In this document: piece after piece, positions 11,097 through 19,099 of the stretch
Numbering within the stretch: the first letter of the stretch is position 1
How the letters are laid out: each line of letters starts with the position of its first letter
Source: Methylobacterium mesophilicum
GTDB lineage: Bacteria > Pseudomonadota > Alphaproteobacteria > Rhizobiales > Beijerinckiaceae
DNA length: 64,000 nucleotides
NCBI RefSeq assembly: GCF_022179445.1
Contig: NZ_BPQU01000002.1
Location: 62,001 to 126,000, forward strand
Reading direction: 5' to 3'
Position numbers and translations under genes: made by a program
Notes under the pieces: model-generated
The model's input: only the letters and a program-made list of their open reading frames with translations
Told to the model about the DNA's origin: nothing
Databases searched by the model: none

Positions 11097-11242
11097 GCGA
11101 CGCCTGATCCGTTCCCATCCCTGACATCTTGAACACGACATGAGCCGTCGCATCGGGTTGCCCGGTGCGGCGGTTCTTTGCGCGCTTGTTTTACCGCTCA
11201 CCCGATCGCAGCCCCCGTCGCGGGGCGCCCGCGCCAGGGGAC

Positions 11243-11329
11243 ATCGAAGGAGCACTCCAGGGATCGCGCGGCCGGCCGGAGGGCTCCTTCGAGGCCTCCG
11301 CTTCGCTTCGGCGCCTCAGGATGCGGGGG
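11243..11329. repeat. Dispersed repeat family C, copy 2 (left end lost)
   Basis: It carries the family-C core ATCGAAGGAG, CTCCAGGGATCGCGCGGCC and CCTTCGAGGCCTCCG, and the right end CTCAGGATGCGGGGGC. The left GGGGATGAG-type arm is missing. Nothing else coding is seen in the 388-bp gap 11097-11484. Confidence 0.65.
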
Positions 11330-11484
11330 CTGGGTGAGAGAAGCCGATTCTCCCGCTGAGCCGGAGTTCAATCCATAAGCGCGTCATCATCCCCCCAAAC
11401 GACCGCCCGCGCGCGCAAGAAACCAGAATCAGCTAATCTCCCCGGGATGCCGCCGGAGAGCGGCTCCGAGGACACGCCGCGCCC

Positions 11485-13410
11485 ATGACCACCGCCAGCC
11501 TGCCGGGCCGCTATCCTGAGATCTACGACGCGGCGCGCCGCGACCCGGAGGCGTTCTGGCGCGAGGCGGCCGGGGCGCTCGACTGGTCGCGCGCGCCCGA
11601 GCAGATCTTCGCGCCGGATACCGGGCCCTACGGCCGCTGGTTCCCGGACGGGACGCTCAACGCCTGCCACAACGCGGTGGACCGCCACGCCGACGGGGCG
11701 CGGGCCGAGCAGGCGGCGATCCTGTACGATTCGCCCGTCACCGGGACCAAGCGCAGCATCAGCTACCGGGAGTTGCGCGACGCGGTGGCGGCCCTCGCCG
11801 CGGTGCTGGCCGAACTCGGCGTCCGCAAGGGCGACCGTGTCGTGCTGTACATGCCGATGGTGCCCGAGGCCCTGTTCGGCATGCTGGCCTGCGCCCGGCT
11901 GGGCGCCGTCCACTCGGTGGTGTTCGGCGGCTTCGCGGCCAACGAATTGGCGGTGCGGATCGAGGATGCGGCCCCGAAGGTGGTGCTGGCCGCCTCCTGC
12001 GGACTCGAGCCGAACCGCGTGGTCGCCTACAAGCCGCTGCTGGACCTCGCGATCGCCACCTCCCGGCACAAGCCGGAGGCCTGCCTGATCCTGCAGCGTC
12101 CCCAATGCGTCGCGAGCCTGGTCGCGGGGCGCGACCACGACTGGGCCGAGACCGTCGCGGCAGCCCGGGCGGCGGGCAAGCACGCCGCCTGCGTGCCGGT
12201 GGCCGCCACGGACCCGCTCTACGTCCTCTACACCTCCGGGACGACCGGCAAGCCGAAGGGCGTGGTCCGGGATACCGGCGGCTACCTCGTGGCGCTCGCC
12301 TGGTCGATGCCGAACCTCTACGGCGTCCAGCCCGGCGAGACCTATTTCTGCGCCTCCGATATCGGCTGGGTGGTCGGCCATTCCTACATCGTCTACGCGC
12401 CGCTGCTGCACGGCTGCACCACGGTGCTGTACGAGGGCAAGCCGGTGGGCACGCCCGATGCCGGGGCGTTCTGGCGGGTGGTCGCCGAGCACGGCGTGGT
12501 CTGCCTGTTCACGGCGCCGACGGCCTTGCGGGCGATCAAGAAGGAGGATCCGGCCGGCTCGCTGGTCGGCGCCTACGACCTGTCCGCCTTCCGCAGCCTG
12601 TTTCTGGCCGGGGAGCGAGCCGACCCGGATTCGGTGGCCTGGGCCGAGCGGGTGCTGGGCCGCCCGGTGATCGACCATTGGTGGCAGACCGAGACCGGCT
12701 GGCCGATCGCCGGCAACCCGCTCGGCCTAGGCCTCCTGCCGGTCAAGCACGGCAGCACCTGCGTCCCGATGCCGGGCTACCGGGTCGAGGTCCTGGACGA
12801 GGGCGGCAAGCCGGTCCCGCCCGGCACGATGGGCACCATCGCGATCCGCCTGCCCCTGCCGCCCGGCTGCCTGCCGACCCTGTGGGGCTCGGACGCGCGG
12901 ATGCGGTCGAGCTACCTCGCCACCTTCCCGGGCTATTACGACACCTCGGATGCCGGAGTGATCGACGCCGACGGCTACATCACCGTGCTCGGGCGGACCG
13001 ACGACATCATCAACGTCGCGGGCCATCGCCTGTCCACCGGCGGCATGGAGGCGGTGCTGGCCGGCCACCCGGATGTCGCCGAATGCGCGGTGATCGGCAT
13101 CCGCGACGCGCTGAAGGGCGAGGTGCCCTGCGGCTTCGTGGTGCTCAAGGCCCGGGTCGACCGCGCCCCCGAGGATATCGAGCGCGAGCTGGTCGCCAAG
13201 GTGCGCGACGAGATCGGGCCGGTGGCGGCGTTCAAGCTAGCGCTCACCGTGCCCCGCCTGCCGAAAACCCGCTCCGGCAAGATCCTGCGCGCCACCATGA
13301 AGCGCATCGCCGACCACGAGCCCTGGACGATGCCGGCGACCATCGACGACGCCGCCGCCCTCGACGAGATCGGCGCCAGCCTGAAGGGGCGGGGGATCGG
13401 CGCCGGCTGA
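11485..13410 (+). CDS. prpE: Propionyl-CoA synthetase
   Basis: This AMP-forming acyl-CoA synthetase has 641 residues and activates propionate (or acetate) with ATP and CoA. It has the P-loop-like YTSGTTGKPKG starting at residue 249, the WWQTETGWPI adenylate motif, and RLPKTRSGKILR near the C-terminus with the acetylatable catalytic Lys599. The N-terminal region YPEIYDAARRDPEAFW is the ACS cap domain. PrpE is preferred over Acs because of length and the DIGWVVGHSYIVYAPLL region typical of PrpE. Propionyl-CoA would enter the ethylmalonyl/methylmalonyl-CoA route also represented in the window. Confidence 0.87.
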   Translation: MTTASLPGRYPEIYDAARRDPEAFWREAAGALDWSRAPEQIFAPDTGPYGRWFPDGTLNACHNAVDRHADGARAEQAAILYDSPVTGTKRSISYRELRDAVAALAAVLAELGVRKGDRVVLYMPMVPEALFGMLACARLGAVHSVVFGGFAANELAVRIEDAAPKVVLAASCGLEPNRVVAYKPLLDLAIATSRHKPEACLILQRPQCVASLVAGRDHDWAETVAAARAAGKHAACVPVAATDPLYVLYTSGTTGKPKGVVRDTGGYLVALAWSMPNLYGVQPGETYFCASDIGWVVGHSYIVYAPLLHGCTTVLYEGKPVGTPDAGAFWRVVAEHGVVCLFTAPTALRAIKKEDPAGSLVGAYDLSAFRSLFLAGERADPDSVAWAERVLGRPVIDHWWQTETGWPIAGNPLGLGLLPVKHGSTCVPMPGYRVEVLDEGGKPVPPGTMGTIAIRLPLPPGCLPTLWGSDARMRSSYLATFPGYYDTSDAGVIDADGYITVLGRTDDIINVAGHRLSTGGMEAVLAGHPDVAECAVIGIRDALKGEVPCGFVVLKARVDRAPEDIERELVAKVRDEIGPVAAFKLALTVPRLPKTRSGKILRATMKRIADHEPWTMPATIDDAAALDEIGASLKGRGIGAG

Positions 13411-13423
13411 GCGCGGGGAATAT

Positions 13424-13560
13424 GGGTTCCCGAAGGGCCCGAGGCCCTTCGGCGGGGTTCGGGGCGCGCAGCCCCGATCTCGGGCGAAGCCCGACACCAG
13501 GGCTCTGCCCTGGACCCGCAAAAGGTCCCGGACCTTTTGAAACCACGATCGTTTCGAAAC
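13424..13560. repeat. Dispersed repeat family D, copy 2 (full form)
   Basis: A chain of hairpins lies here: CGAAGGGCC/GGCCCTTCG, GGGGC/GCCCC, CAGGGCTCTGCCCTG, and AAAAGGTCC-C-GGACCTTTT at 13520-13538. The last, with flanking A and T runs, looks like a bidirectional intrinsic terminator after prpE. A near-identical chain occurs at 43498. Confidence 0.7.
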
Positions 13561-13642
13561 GCGCTGCAACCGCCCCTTGCGCGCCCGACTCCGCTCACCA
13601 TCTCTAGACCATCCAACCGGATGGTCTGGGGAGGGCGAGACG

Positions 13643-14062
13643 ATGGCAGACACCGGACAGGAACTCCGGCCCAAGGTGCCGGACAGCGAGAAGATCACGA
13701 TCAACCTCGGCTTCGTCGATCTCGGCCGGGTCGACCTGATGGTCCGCGACGGGTTCTACGCCAACCGCGCCGACTTCATCCGCACCGCGGTGCGCAACCA
13801 GCTGGACCGGCAGGAGGAGGCGGTGCGCCAATCCGTGGCCCGCCGCCAACTGCGGCTGGGCGTCTCGCACTATTCCCGCGCCGCCCTGGAAGCCGCCCGC
13901 GACGCCGGCGTGCCCCTGCATATCCAGGTCCTCGGCCTCGCCACCGTGGCGCTGGACGTCACGCCCGAACTGGCGCGCGCCGCGATCGCCTCCGTGGAGG
14001 TGCTGGGCGCGTTCCAGGCCAGCCCCGCGGTCAAGGCCGCCCTGGCCGACCGGATCGCCTGA
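13643..14062 (+). CDS. Ribbon-helix-helix (CopG-type) regulator
   Basis: This 139-residue protein has an N-terminal ribbon-helix-helix: KITINLGFVDLGRVDLMV as the DNA-contacting strand, then RDGFYANRADFIRTAVRNQL. The rest, with repeated helical and HIQVLGLATVALDV segments, is not a common C-terminal domain and may sense or oligomerise. The ATG at 13643 follows GGAGGGCGAG. It lies 70 bp upstream of a PHB-depolymerase-like esterase in the same direction and may control it or PHB-linked genes; this is inferred from position only. Confidence 0.7.
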   Translation: MADTGQELRPKVPDSEKITINLGFVDLGRVDLMVRDGFYANRADFIRTAVRNQLDRQEEAVRQSVARRQLRLGVSHYSRAALEAARDAGVPLHIQVLGLATVALDVTPELARAAIASVEVLGAFQASPAVKAALADRIA

Positions 14063-14132
14063 AGACACCCCGATCGCACCGCCGGGCGCAGCAGCCGGCC
14101 GTGTCCGAACCCCACCCGCAAGGAACGGCCCG

Positions 14133-15449
14133 ATGAAGCACTTTCCCAAGATGGACTTCCTGAACTTCGACCTGTCGAAGATGAAGCTCGGCGGCTTCGG
14201 AGCCCCCGGCTCGGCCGAGGCCGAGGGCAAGCGCGCGGCCCGGGCCGCCCGGATGACGGCCGCCATGGGCCGGTTCCAGCGCCGGCAGGCCGACGCCTTC
14301 GCCCGCTGGGCCGAGGCGCGCGAGCGTCCGGCCGAGCCGACCGGGGGCGCCCCGATCATCGACATGGAGGCGCCGCAGGGCCCCGACGGCGCCTGGACAG
14401 CGCCCGAGCCGGGTGCACAGCCGGCCGCCGCGCCGGACCACGCCGCCCCAGCCGCCGCCGACATCGCGTCTGCGGTGATGCGGACCGTGCGCGACGGCCT
14501 CGCCCGGAGCGGGCTCCCCACCGGCGGTTTCGCGGAGGGCTTCGCCGGAGCCCCCGTGCAGCCCGGACGGCCCGCCGCCGCGACCGTGCCGGAGGGCGCC
14601 CGGTTCGAGGACAGAACCTTCACGGCCGCCGCAGGCAGCCGCCGCTACAAGGTGTTCGTGCCGAGCGGCTACACCGGCCAGGCGCTGCCCGTCCTCCTGA
14701 TGCTGCACGGCTGCACCCAGAACCCGGACGACTTCGCCGCCGGGACGCGGATGAACCGCCTCGCCGAGGCGCAGACCTTCCTGGTCGCCTATCCGGAGCA
14801 GCCCCAGTCGGCGAACATGCAGCGCTGCTGGAACTGGTACGCCGTCGGCGACCAGGCCCGCGACGGCGGCGAGCCGGCCCTGCTCGCCGGCATCGCCCGG
14901 GCGGTGGTGGAGGAGTTTTCCGCCGACCCGGACCGGGTCTACGCCGCCGGTCTCTCGGCCGGGGGCGCCGCGGCGGCGATCCTGGCGGCGACCTATCCGG
15001 ACCTGTTCGCGGCGGTGGGCGTCCATTCGGGCCTGGCCTGCGGCGCGGCCCGGGACGTCCCCTCGGCCTTCGCCGCCATGAAGGGGCAGGGGAGCGCCCC
15101 GGGACGCAACCGGCAGGCGGTCCCGACCATCGTGTTCCACGGCGACGTCGACCGCACCGTGCACCCGGCCAACGGCGATCAGGTGGTCGCCCAGGCCATG
15201 GCGGCCACGGGCCTCGCCGAGACGGTCGACCGCGGCACGAGCCCGGGGGGCGTGGCCTACACCCGAACCGTCCGCACGGACGCCACCGGCGGGACCCAGC
15301 TGGAATACTGGGTCCTGCACGGGGCCGGGCATGCCTGGTCGGGCGGCAGCCCGGACGGCTCGTTCACCGAGCCCCGCGGCCCGGATGCGAGCGCCGAAAT
15401 GGTCCGGTTCTTCCTCGGCCACGCGCGGAAGGCGGGTGGCCGAGCCTGA
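14133..15449 (+). CDS. PHB depolymerase family esterase (LpqC-type)
   Basis: This is an alpha/beta-hydrolase of 438 residues in the PHB-depolymerase-type esterase family. The N-terminal 150 residues are low-complexity, Ala/Pro-rich and partly helical. The catalytic domain starts near RRYKVFVPSGY, has LHGCTQNPDDFA for the oxyanion region, GLSAGG with nucleophile Ser275, and HGAGHAWSGG with the catalytic His. No signal peptide is visible, so it may act on intracellular polyhydroxybutyrate or on soluble esters. The short leader KMDFLNFDLSKMKLGGFGAP might bind granules or another protein, but this is speculative. It follows a ribbon-helix-helix regulator. Confidence 0.8.
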   Translation: MKHFPKMDFLNFDLSKMKLGGFGAPGSAEAEGKRAARAARMTAAMGRFQRRQADAFARWAEARERPAEPTGGAPIIDMEAPQGPDGAWTAPEPGAQPAAAPDHAAPAAADIASAVMRTVRDGLARSGLPTGGFAEGFAGAPVQPGRPAAATVPEGARFEDRTFTAAAGSRRYKVFVPSGYTGQALPVLLMLHGCTQNPDDFAAGTRMNRLAEAQTFLVAYPEQPQSANMQRCWNWYAVGDQARDGGEPALLAGIARAVVEEFSADPDRVYAAGLSAGGAAAAILAATYPDLFAAVGVHSGLACGAARDVPSAFAAMKGQGSAPGRNRQAVPTIVFHGDVDRTVHPANGDQVVAQAMAATGLAETVDRGTSPGGVAYTRTVRTDATGGTQLEYWVLHGAGHAWSGGSPDGSFTEPRGPDASAEMVRFFLGHARKAGGRA

Positions 15450-15469
15450 CCCTCAAGGCGGGCTGCGGT

Positions 15470-15961
15470 TCAGTCGGCCTCGGCCCCGTCCGGCGCCGCG
15501 TCCAGGATGTCGGGCGACGGGGCCGGCCGCGACAGGGCCGGCGCGTCGGCGCCCGGCAGCGTGCCGGTCGTGACCGAGGCGGGCAGGCGCTGCGGGCCCG
15601 CCTCGGCGGGGATCAGCGTCGCGCTCGCCGCGACGAAGCCCGCCAGCGCCCGCAGATCCTCGGGCTGGCGCGGGTCGCGCGAGACGAGCGCCGCGTCGCG
15701 CTGCAGGCGCAGGTTGCAGGCCTGCGACGGCAGACCGCCTTCGGGCGTGCAGGCATCGTGACGGGCGCAGGCCGCGTCGAGGGCATCGATCGGCGGCAGC
15801 GGGGCGTTGTTGCCGGGGCCGCAGTAATTGCCGTGGATCAGGATCTTCGGGCCGCCGAACGCGGCCGGTTGGGCCTCGGCGGGGACGGCCAGGAACGCCG
15901 CCAGGGCGAACGGAGCCGCGGCCAGGGCGGCAAGTCGGGTGGAACGGTTCGGGAGCAACAT
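15470..15961 (-). CDS. Secreted phospholipase A2-like protein
   Basis: This 163-residue protein has a clear signal peptide ending near PAEA (27-30). The next section holds the phospholipase A2 signature: GNYCGPGN with Cys47, then LDAACARHDAC with Cys65, His68-Asp69 and Cys71. The paired HD and the Ca-loop-like YCGPGN match the catalytic histidine/aspartate and calcium loop of secreted PLA2. The C-terminal 60 residues are Pro/Ala-rich and probably disordered. It could cleave phospholipids in the periplasm or outside the cell; activity is inferred from motif only. It stands alone, convergent with the esterase gene. Confidence 0.65.
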   Translation of the reverse strand: MLLPNRSTRLAALAAAPFALAAFLAVPAEAQPAAFGGPKILIHGNYCGPGNNAPLPPIDALDAACARHDACTPEGGLPSQACNLRLQRDAALVSRDPRQPEDLRALAGFVAASATLIPAEAGPQRLPASVTTGTLPGADAPALSRPAPSPDILDAAPDGAEAD

Positions 15962-16165
15962 GGCGTGGACCTCGCGCGATCTCGCCCCCTCAGGCGGTTC
16001 GCATCGGCGGCATCAGACCGTCATTCAGCCAGAAGTTACCGAACGTGCGGTCGGTTCCCCTGCAGCCGTGTCGAGGCTGCAGGGCGGGTGGGCTGGCGCA
16101 CATGCCGATGCTGGCCTCGGCCGCACGCCTGCGCCACATAGGTCCGGCGCGTAACGGAGCCGCCC

Positions 16166-17284
16166 ATGACCGCCCGCCTGTTCGAACCGCTCGCCCTCGA
16201 CGCCCTCACGCTCGACAACCGCATCCTGATCGCGCCGATGTGCCAGTATTCGGCCCGGGACGGCGAGGCCACCGACTGGCACATGATGCATCTCGGCCAG
16301 ATGGCGATGTCGGGGGCCGGCCTGCTGACCCTGGAGGCCACCGCGGTCTCGCCCGAGGCCCGGATCACCGCCTGGGACCTCGGCCTCTACAACGACGGCT
16401 GCGAGCGGGCGCTCGGCCGGGTGCTCGAGGCGGTGCGCGAATACGCCCCGATCCCGATCTGCATCCAGATCGCCCATGCCGGCCGCAAGGCATCGAGCGA
16501 GGCGCCCTGGGCCGGCGGCCAGCAGATTCCGCCCGAGCATCCCTATGGCTGGCGCACGGAAGCGCCCTCCGCGGTCCCGCACGGCGAGGTCGAGGTCCCG
16601 CCCCACGCCCTCGACGCCGCCGACCTGAAGCGCGTCCGCGACCAGTTCGTGGCCACCGCCAAGCGCGCCGTGCGCCTGGGCATCGAGGCCGTGGAGCTGC
16701 ACGGCGCCCACGGCTACCTGCTGCACCAGTTCCTGTCGCCGATCGCCAACAAGCGCACCGATGCCTATGGCGGCAGCCTCGAAAACCGGATGCGCTTCCC
16801 CCTCGAAGTCTACGACGCCGTGCGCGACGTCGTCCCGGCGGGCAGCCCGGTCTGGCTGCGCGTCTCGGCCACCGACTGGGTCGAGGACGGCTGGGACCTC
16901 GACGAGACCGTGGCCCTGGGACAGGCGCTCAAGCGCGCCGGCTCGCCCGCGCTCCACGTCTCGACGGGCGGCGTCTCGCCCAAGCAGGCGATCAAGCTCG
17001 GGCCGGGCTACCAGGTGCCCTATGCCGAGCGGATCAAGGCCGAGACCGGGCTGACCACCATCGCGGTCGGCCTCATCACCGAGGCGCAGCAGGCCGAGAC
17101 GATCCTGGCCGAGGGCAAGGCCGACGCGATCTCGCTGGCCCGGGCCATGCTGTACGACCCCCGCTGGCCCTGGCACTCGGCGGCCGAGCTCGGCGCCAAG
17201 GTCCACGCCCCCAAGCAGTACTGGCGCTCGCAGCCGCGGGAATACAAAGATCTATTCAAGGATACGGCGTTCGGCCAGCGGTGA
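16166..17284 (+). CDS. NADH:flavin oxidoreductase, YqjM-like old yellow enzyme
   Basis: This 372-residue FMN-dependent ene-reductase belongs to the bacterial YqjM/xenobiotic-reductase class. Cys26 in PMCQYSA is the flavin-tuning cysteine of that class, HAGRKAS follows, and HGAHGYLLHQFLSP carries the substrate-binding His pair. YGGSLENRMRF and the C-terminal RAMLYDPRWPWHSA are also typical. It reduces activated C=C bonds with NAD(P)H; the natural substrate is unknown. It appears to be transcribed alone. Confidence 0.88.
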   Translation: MTARLFEPLALDALTLDNRILIAPMCQYSARDGEATDWHMMHLGQMAMSGAGLLTLEATAVSPEARITAWDLGLYNDGCERALGRVLEAVREYAPIPICIQIAHAGRKASSEAPWAGGQQIPPEHPYGWRTEAPSAVPHGEVEVPPHALDAADLKRVRDQFVATAKRAVRLGIEAVELHGAHGYLLHQFLSPIANKRTDAYGGSLENRMRFPLEVYDAVRDVVPAGSPVWLRVSATDWVEDGWDLDETVALGQALKRAGSPALHVSTGGVSPKQAIKLGPGYQVPYAERIKAETGLTTIAVGLITEAQQAETILAEGKADAISLARAMLYDPRWPWHSAAELGAKVHAPKQYWRSQPREYKDLFKDTAFGQR

Positions 17285-17320
17285 GATTTGCGAGGCCTGC
17301 AACGTTTCACAATCCACCGT

Positions 17321-17456
17321 GTCATTCCGGGCGCCGCAGGCGAGCCCGGAATCCAGAACCGCCGCGCCTTACGAACGGGTCGAAACGCTGCCGCTGACAA
17401 TGCGGAAGGCATTGCGGCTCTGGATTCCGGGCTCCGCTTCGCGGCCCCGGAATGAC
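17321..17456. repeat. Dispersed repeat family B, copy 1
   Basis: The element starts GTCATTCCGGGCGCCGCAGG and ends GCGGCCCCGGAATGAC, with inner arms CCCGGAATCCAGA and CTGGATTCCGGG, giving a long imperfect cruciform. A second copy lies at 23741. It sits between convergent genes and fills the gap 17285-17470. Confidence 0.75.
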
Positions 17457-17470
17457 AAGGTGGGTTACGC

Positions 17471-18226
17471 CTACCGCGCCATCGCCCCCACCAGCGGCCC
17501 CAGCGGCCGGCTGATGTCCGAGCGGCCGAGATTCGGCGCGTAGAGGCTCGACACCGTGCCGTCGAGGAACAGCGCGTTGCGGCAGCCGAGGTCGTCCCGG
17601 AACAGGCGGGCGAAGGCCCCGAAGGTCACCGGGCGCTCGGAGATGGCGAACACAGCCACGCGGCCATCCTCCTGCACCCCGACGCCGTTGCGGATCTTCT
17701 GGCTCGGCCCGTCCGCCGAGATCTTGGGGTGGATCTGGCCGTCGATCACCAGCATCGGGCCGGATTGCGTGGCGAAGTCCGGCCGGATCTTCGCCCGGAG
17801 GTAGTGGCCGGTGTCGAGCACGCCGGCCTTGTCGCCCTTCACCCAGAACACGCCGTTGGGCTTGAGATGGAAGTTGCCCGGCCCGTCCGCGGTCGAGACG
17901 CGCTTCATCTCGCGCCCGTCCTCGACGTAGAGGCCCACCGGCGCCTGCTCCTTGTCGTACATGCCGGCATTCATCGCGAAGCCGAGGCGGCCGCCCTGCT
18001 TCTCGGCGAGGGTCCCCAGGGCGCCGTAGGGCCGGCCGTCCTCCTGAAGCCAGAACAGCCGCAGCCGCTGCCGGCGCAGGTCGACGGTGCAGACCGTGAA
18101 GCTCTCGCCCTGCGCCTGGACGGCGCGGCACAGATCCGGTGCGGTCGGGGCCGCCACGGCCTCGCGTGCCACGGAGAGCGCCATCGCGAGCGCGATCAAC
18201 AGAGCGTGAACCGGGCGCGTCGTCAT
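17471..18226 (-). CDS. Secreted phosphodiester glycosidase (NAGPA) family protein
   Basis: This 251-residue protein with an N-terminal signal peptide (MTTRPVHALLIALAMALS to AVA) contains a phosphodiester glycosidase domain, marked by FAMNAGMYD, VGLYVEDG, GNFHLKPNGVF, QSGPMLVIDG and the final DGTVSSLYAP. Proteins of this family are often annotated as exopolysaccharide biosynthesis proteins, but their bacterial substrates are mostly unknown. The ATG at 18226 was chosen because the secretion signal starts there; the longer upstream frame is repetitive and Arg/Pro-rich. It is probably periplasmic. Confidence 0.78.
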   Translation of the reverse strand: MTTRPVHALLIALAMALSVAREAVAAPTAPDLCRAVQAQGESFTVCTVDLRRQRLRLFWLQEDGRPYGALGTLAEKQGGRLGFAMNAGMYDKEQAPVGLYVEDGREMKRVSTADGPGNFHLKPNGVFWVKGDKAGVLDTGHYLRAKIRPDFATQSGPMLVIDGQIHPKISADGPSQKIRNGVGVQEDGRVAVFAISERPVTFGAFARLFRDDLGCRNALFLDGTVSSLYAPNLGRSDISRPLGPLVGAMAR

Positions 18227-18448
18227 CGGTGGTTCCGTGGGCCCGAAGGCGGGGGGCGAGGGCAGGCGCAGCGCCTTTCGCCTGGGAAAACGGCGATTTT
18301 CGTGTCTGGGACCTGACCTTCGCGACTCGGGATGGCGCCGGGCTTGCGCCCCCGGCAGCGGCCGCGCGCCGCGGCCGGCAGCTGAACTGTTTTCAATACT
18401 CGAGCGTTTCCAACTCAAGAGGGCGGTGACAATCGACGGAGATACAGG

Positions 18449-18970
18449 ATGAAGGGTGCAGTGCTCGGCTCAGCCCTGCTGGCGGCGGGTGCCCTGGTCG
18501 TGATGCCCGCCAGCGCCGACGCGCGCGGCTTCGGCGGAGGCGGCTTCCACGGCGGCGGGTTCCACGGTGGTGGATTCGGCGGCGGGTTCCGGGGCGGCGG
18601 GTTCGGCGGCTTCCGCGGCGGCGGCTTCGGCGGGTTCCGGGGTGGCTACGGCGGGTTCCGGGGCGCGGGCTTCCGCGGCGGATACGGCCGGGGCTTCTAC
18701 GGTCGCGGCTACGGCTATCGCGGCGGCTACGGCTACGGCCTCGGCGGCCTGGGTCTCGGCGTCGGCCTGGGCCTGGCGGCGGGCGGCCTCTATGGGGGCT
18801 ACGGCGGCTATGGTGGCGGCTACGGCTATCCGGGCTACGGCTACGGCGGCGGCTACGCCCCGGTCGGCTTCGCCGGCGATTACGGCTACGGCGGCGGCTG
18901 CTACACGGTCCCGCGGGTGCGCTGGACCCCCTACGGCTACCGCCGGGTTCTGGTCGAGCGCTGCTACTGA
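18449..18970 (+). CDS. Glycine-rich secreted protein
   Basis: This 173-residue protein has a signal peptide (MKGAVLGSALLAAGALVVMP to ADA), then a long Gly/Phe/Arg- and Gly/Tyr-rich low-complexity region made of short GGGF, FRGG and GYGG units, and a C-terminal patch VPRVRWTPYGYRRVLVERCY with two of its few cysteines. The composition suggests a disordered surface or periplasmic protein. Similar small proteins are common in Methylobacterium and Rhizobiales and have no known function. A strong intrinsic terminator follows. Confidence 0.75.
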   Translation: MKGAVLGSALLAAGALVVMPASADARGFGGGGFHGGGFHGGGFGGGFRGGGFGGFRGGGFGGFRGGYGGFRGAGFRGGYGRGFYGRGYGYRGGYGYGLGGLGLGVGLGLAAGGLYGGYGGYGGGYGYPGYGYGGGYAPVGFAGDYGYGGGCYTVPRVRWTPYGYRRVLVERCY

Positions 18971-18996
18971 GCGACGCCTGAACCGGAACGTCTTGG

Positions 18997-19022
18997 AAAA
19001 GGCCGCCTCCGGGCGGCCTTTT
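18997..19022 (+). terminator. Intrinsic terminator after the glycine-rich gene
   Basis: AAAAGGCCGCC-TCCG-GGCGGCCTTTT is an 11-bp perfect stem with a four-base loop, ending in TTTT. It is the clearest Rho-independent terminator in the window. Confidence 0.9.
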
Positions 19023-19099
19023 CCTTGCGTGGCACCTCCCCACGGTTGCACAGCTCGGCTATTGGCGCCGATACTGGTACCTGCTGGCGGGAGAGTGTG

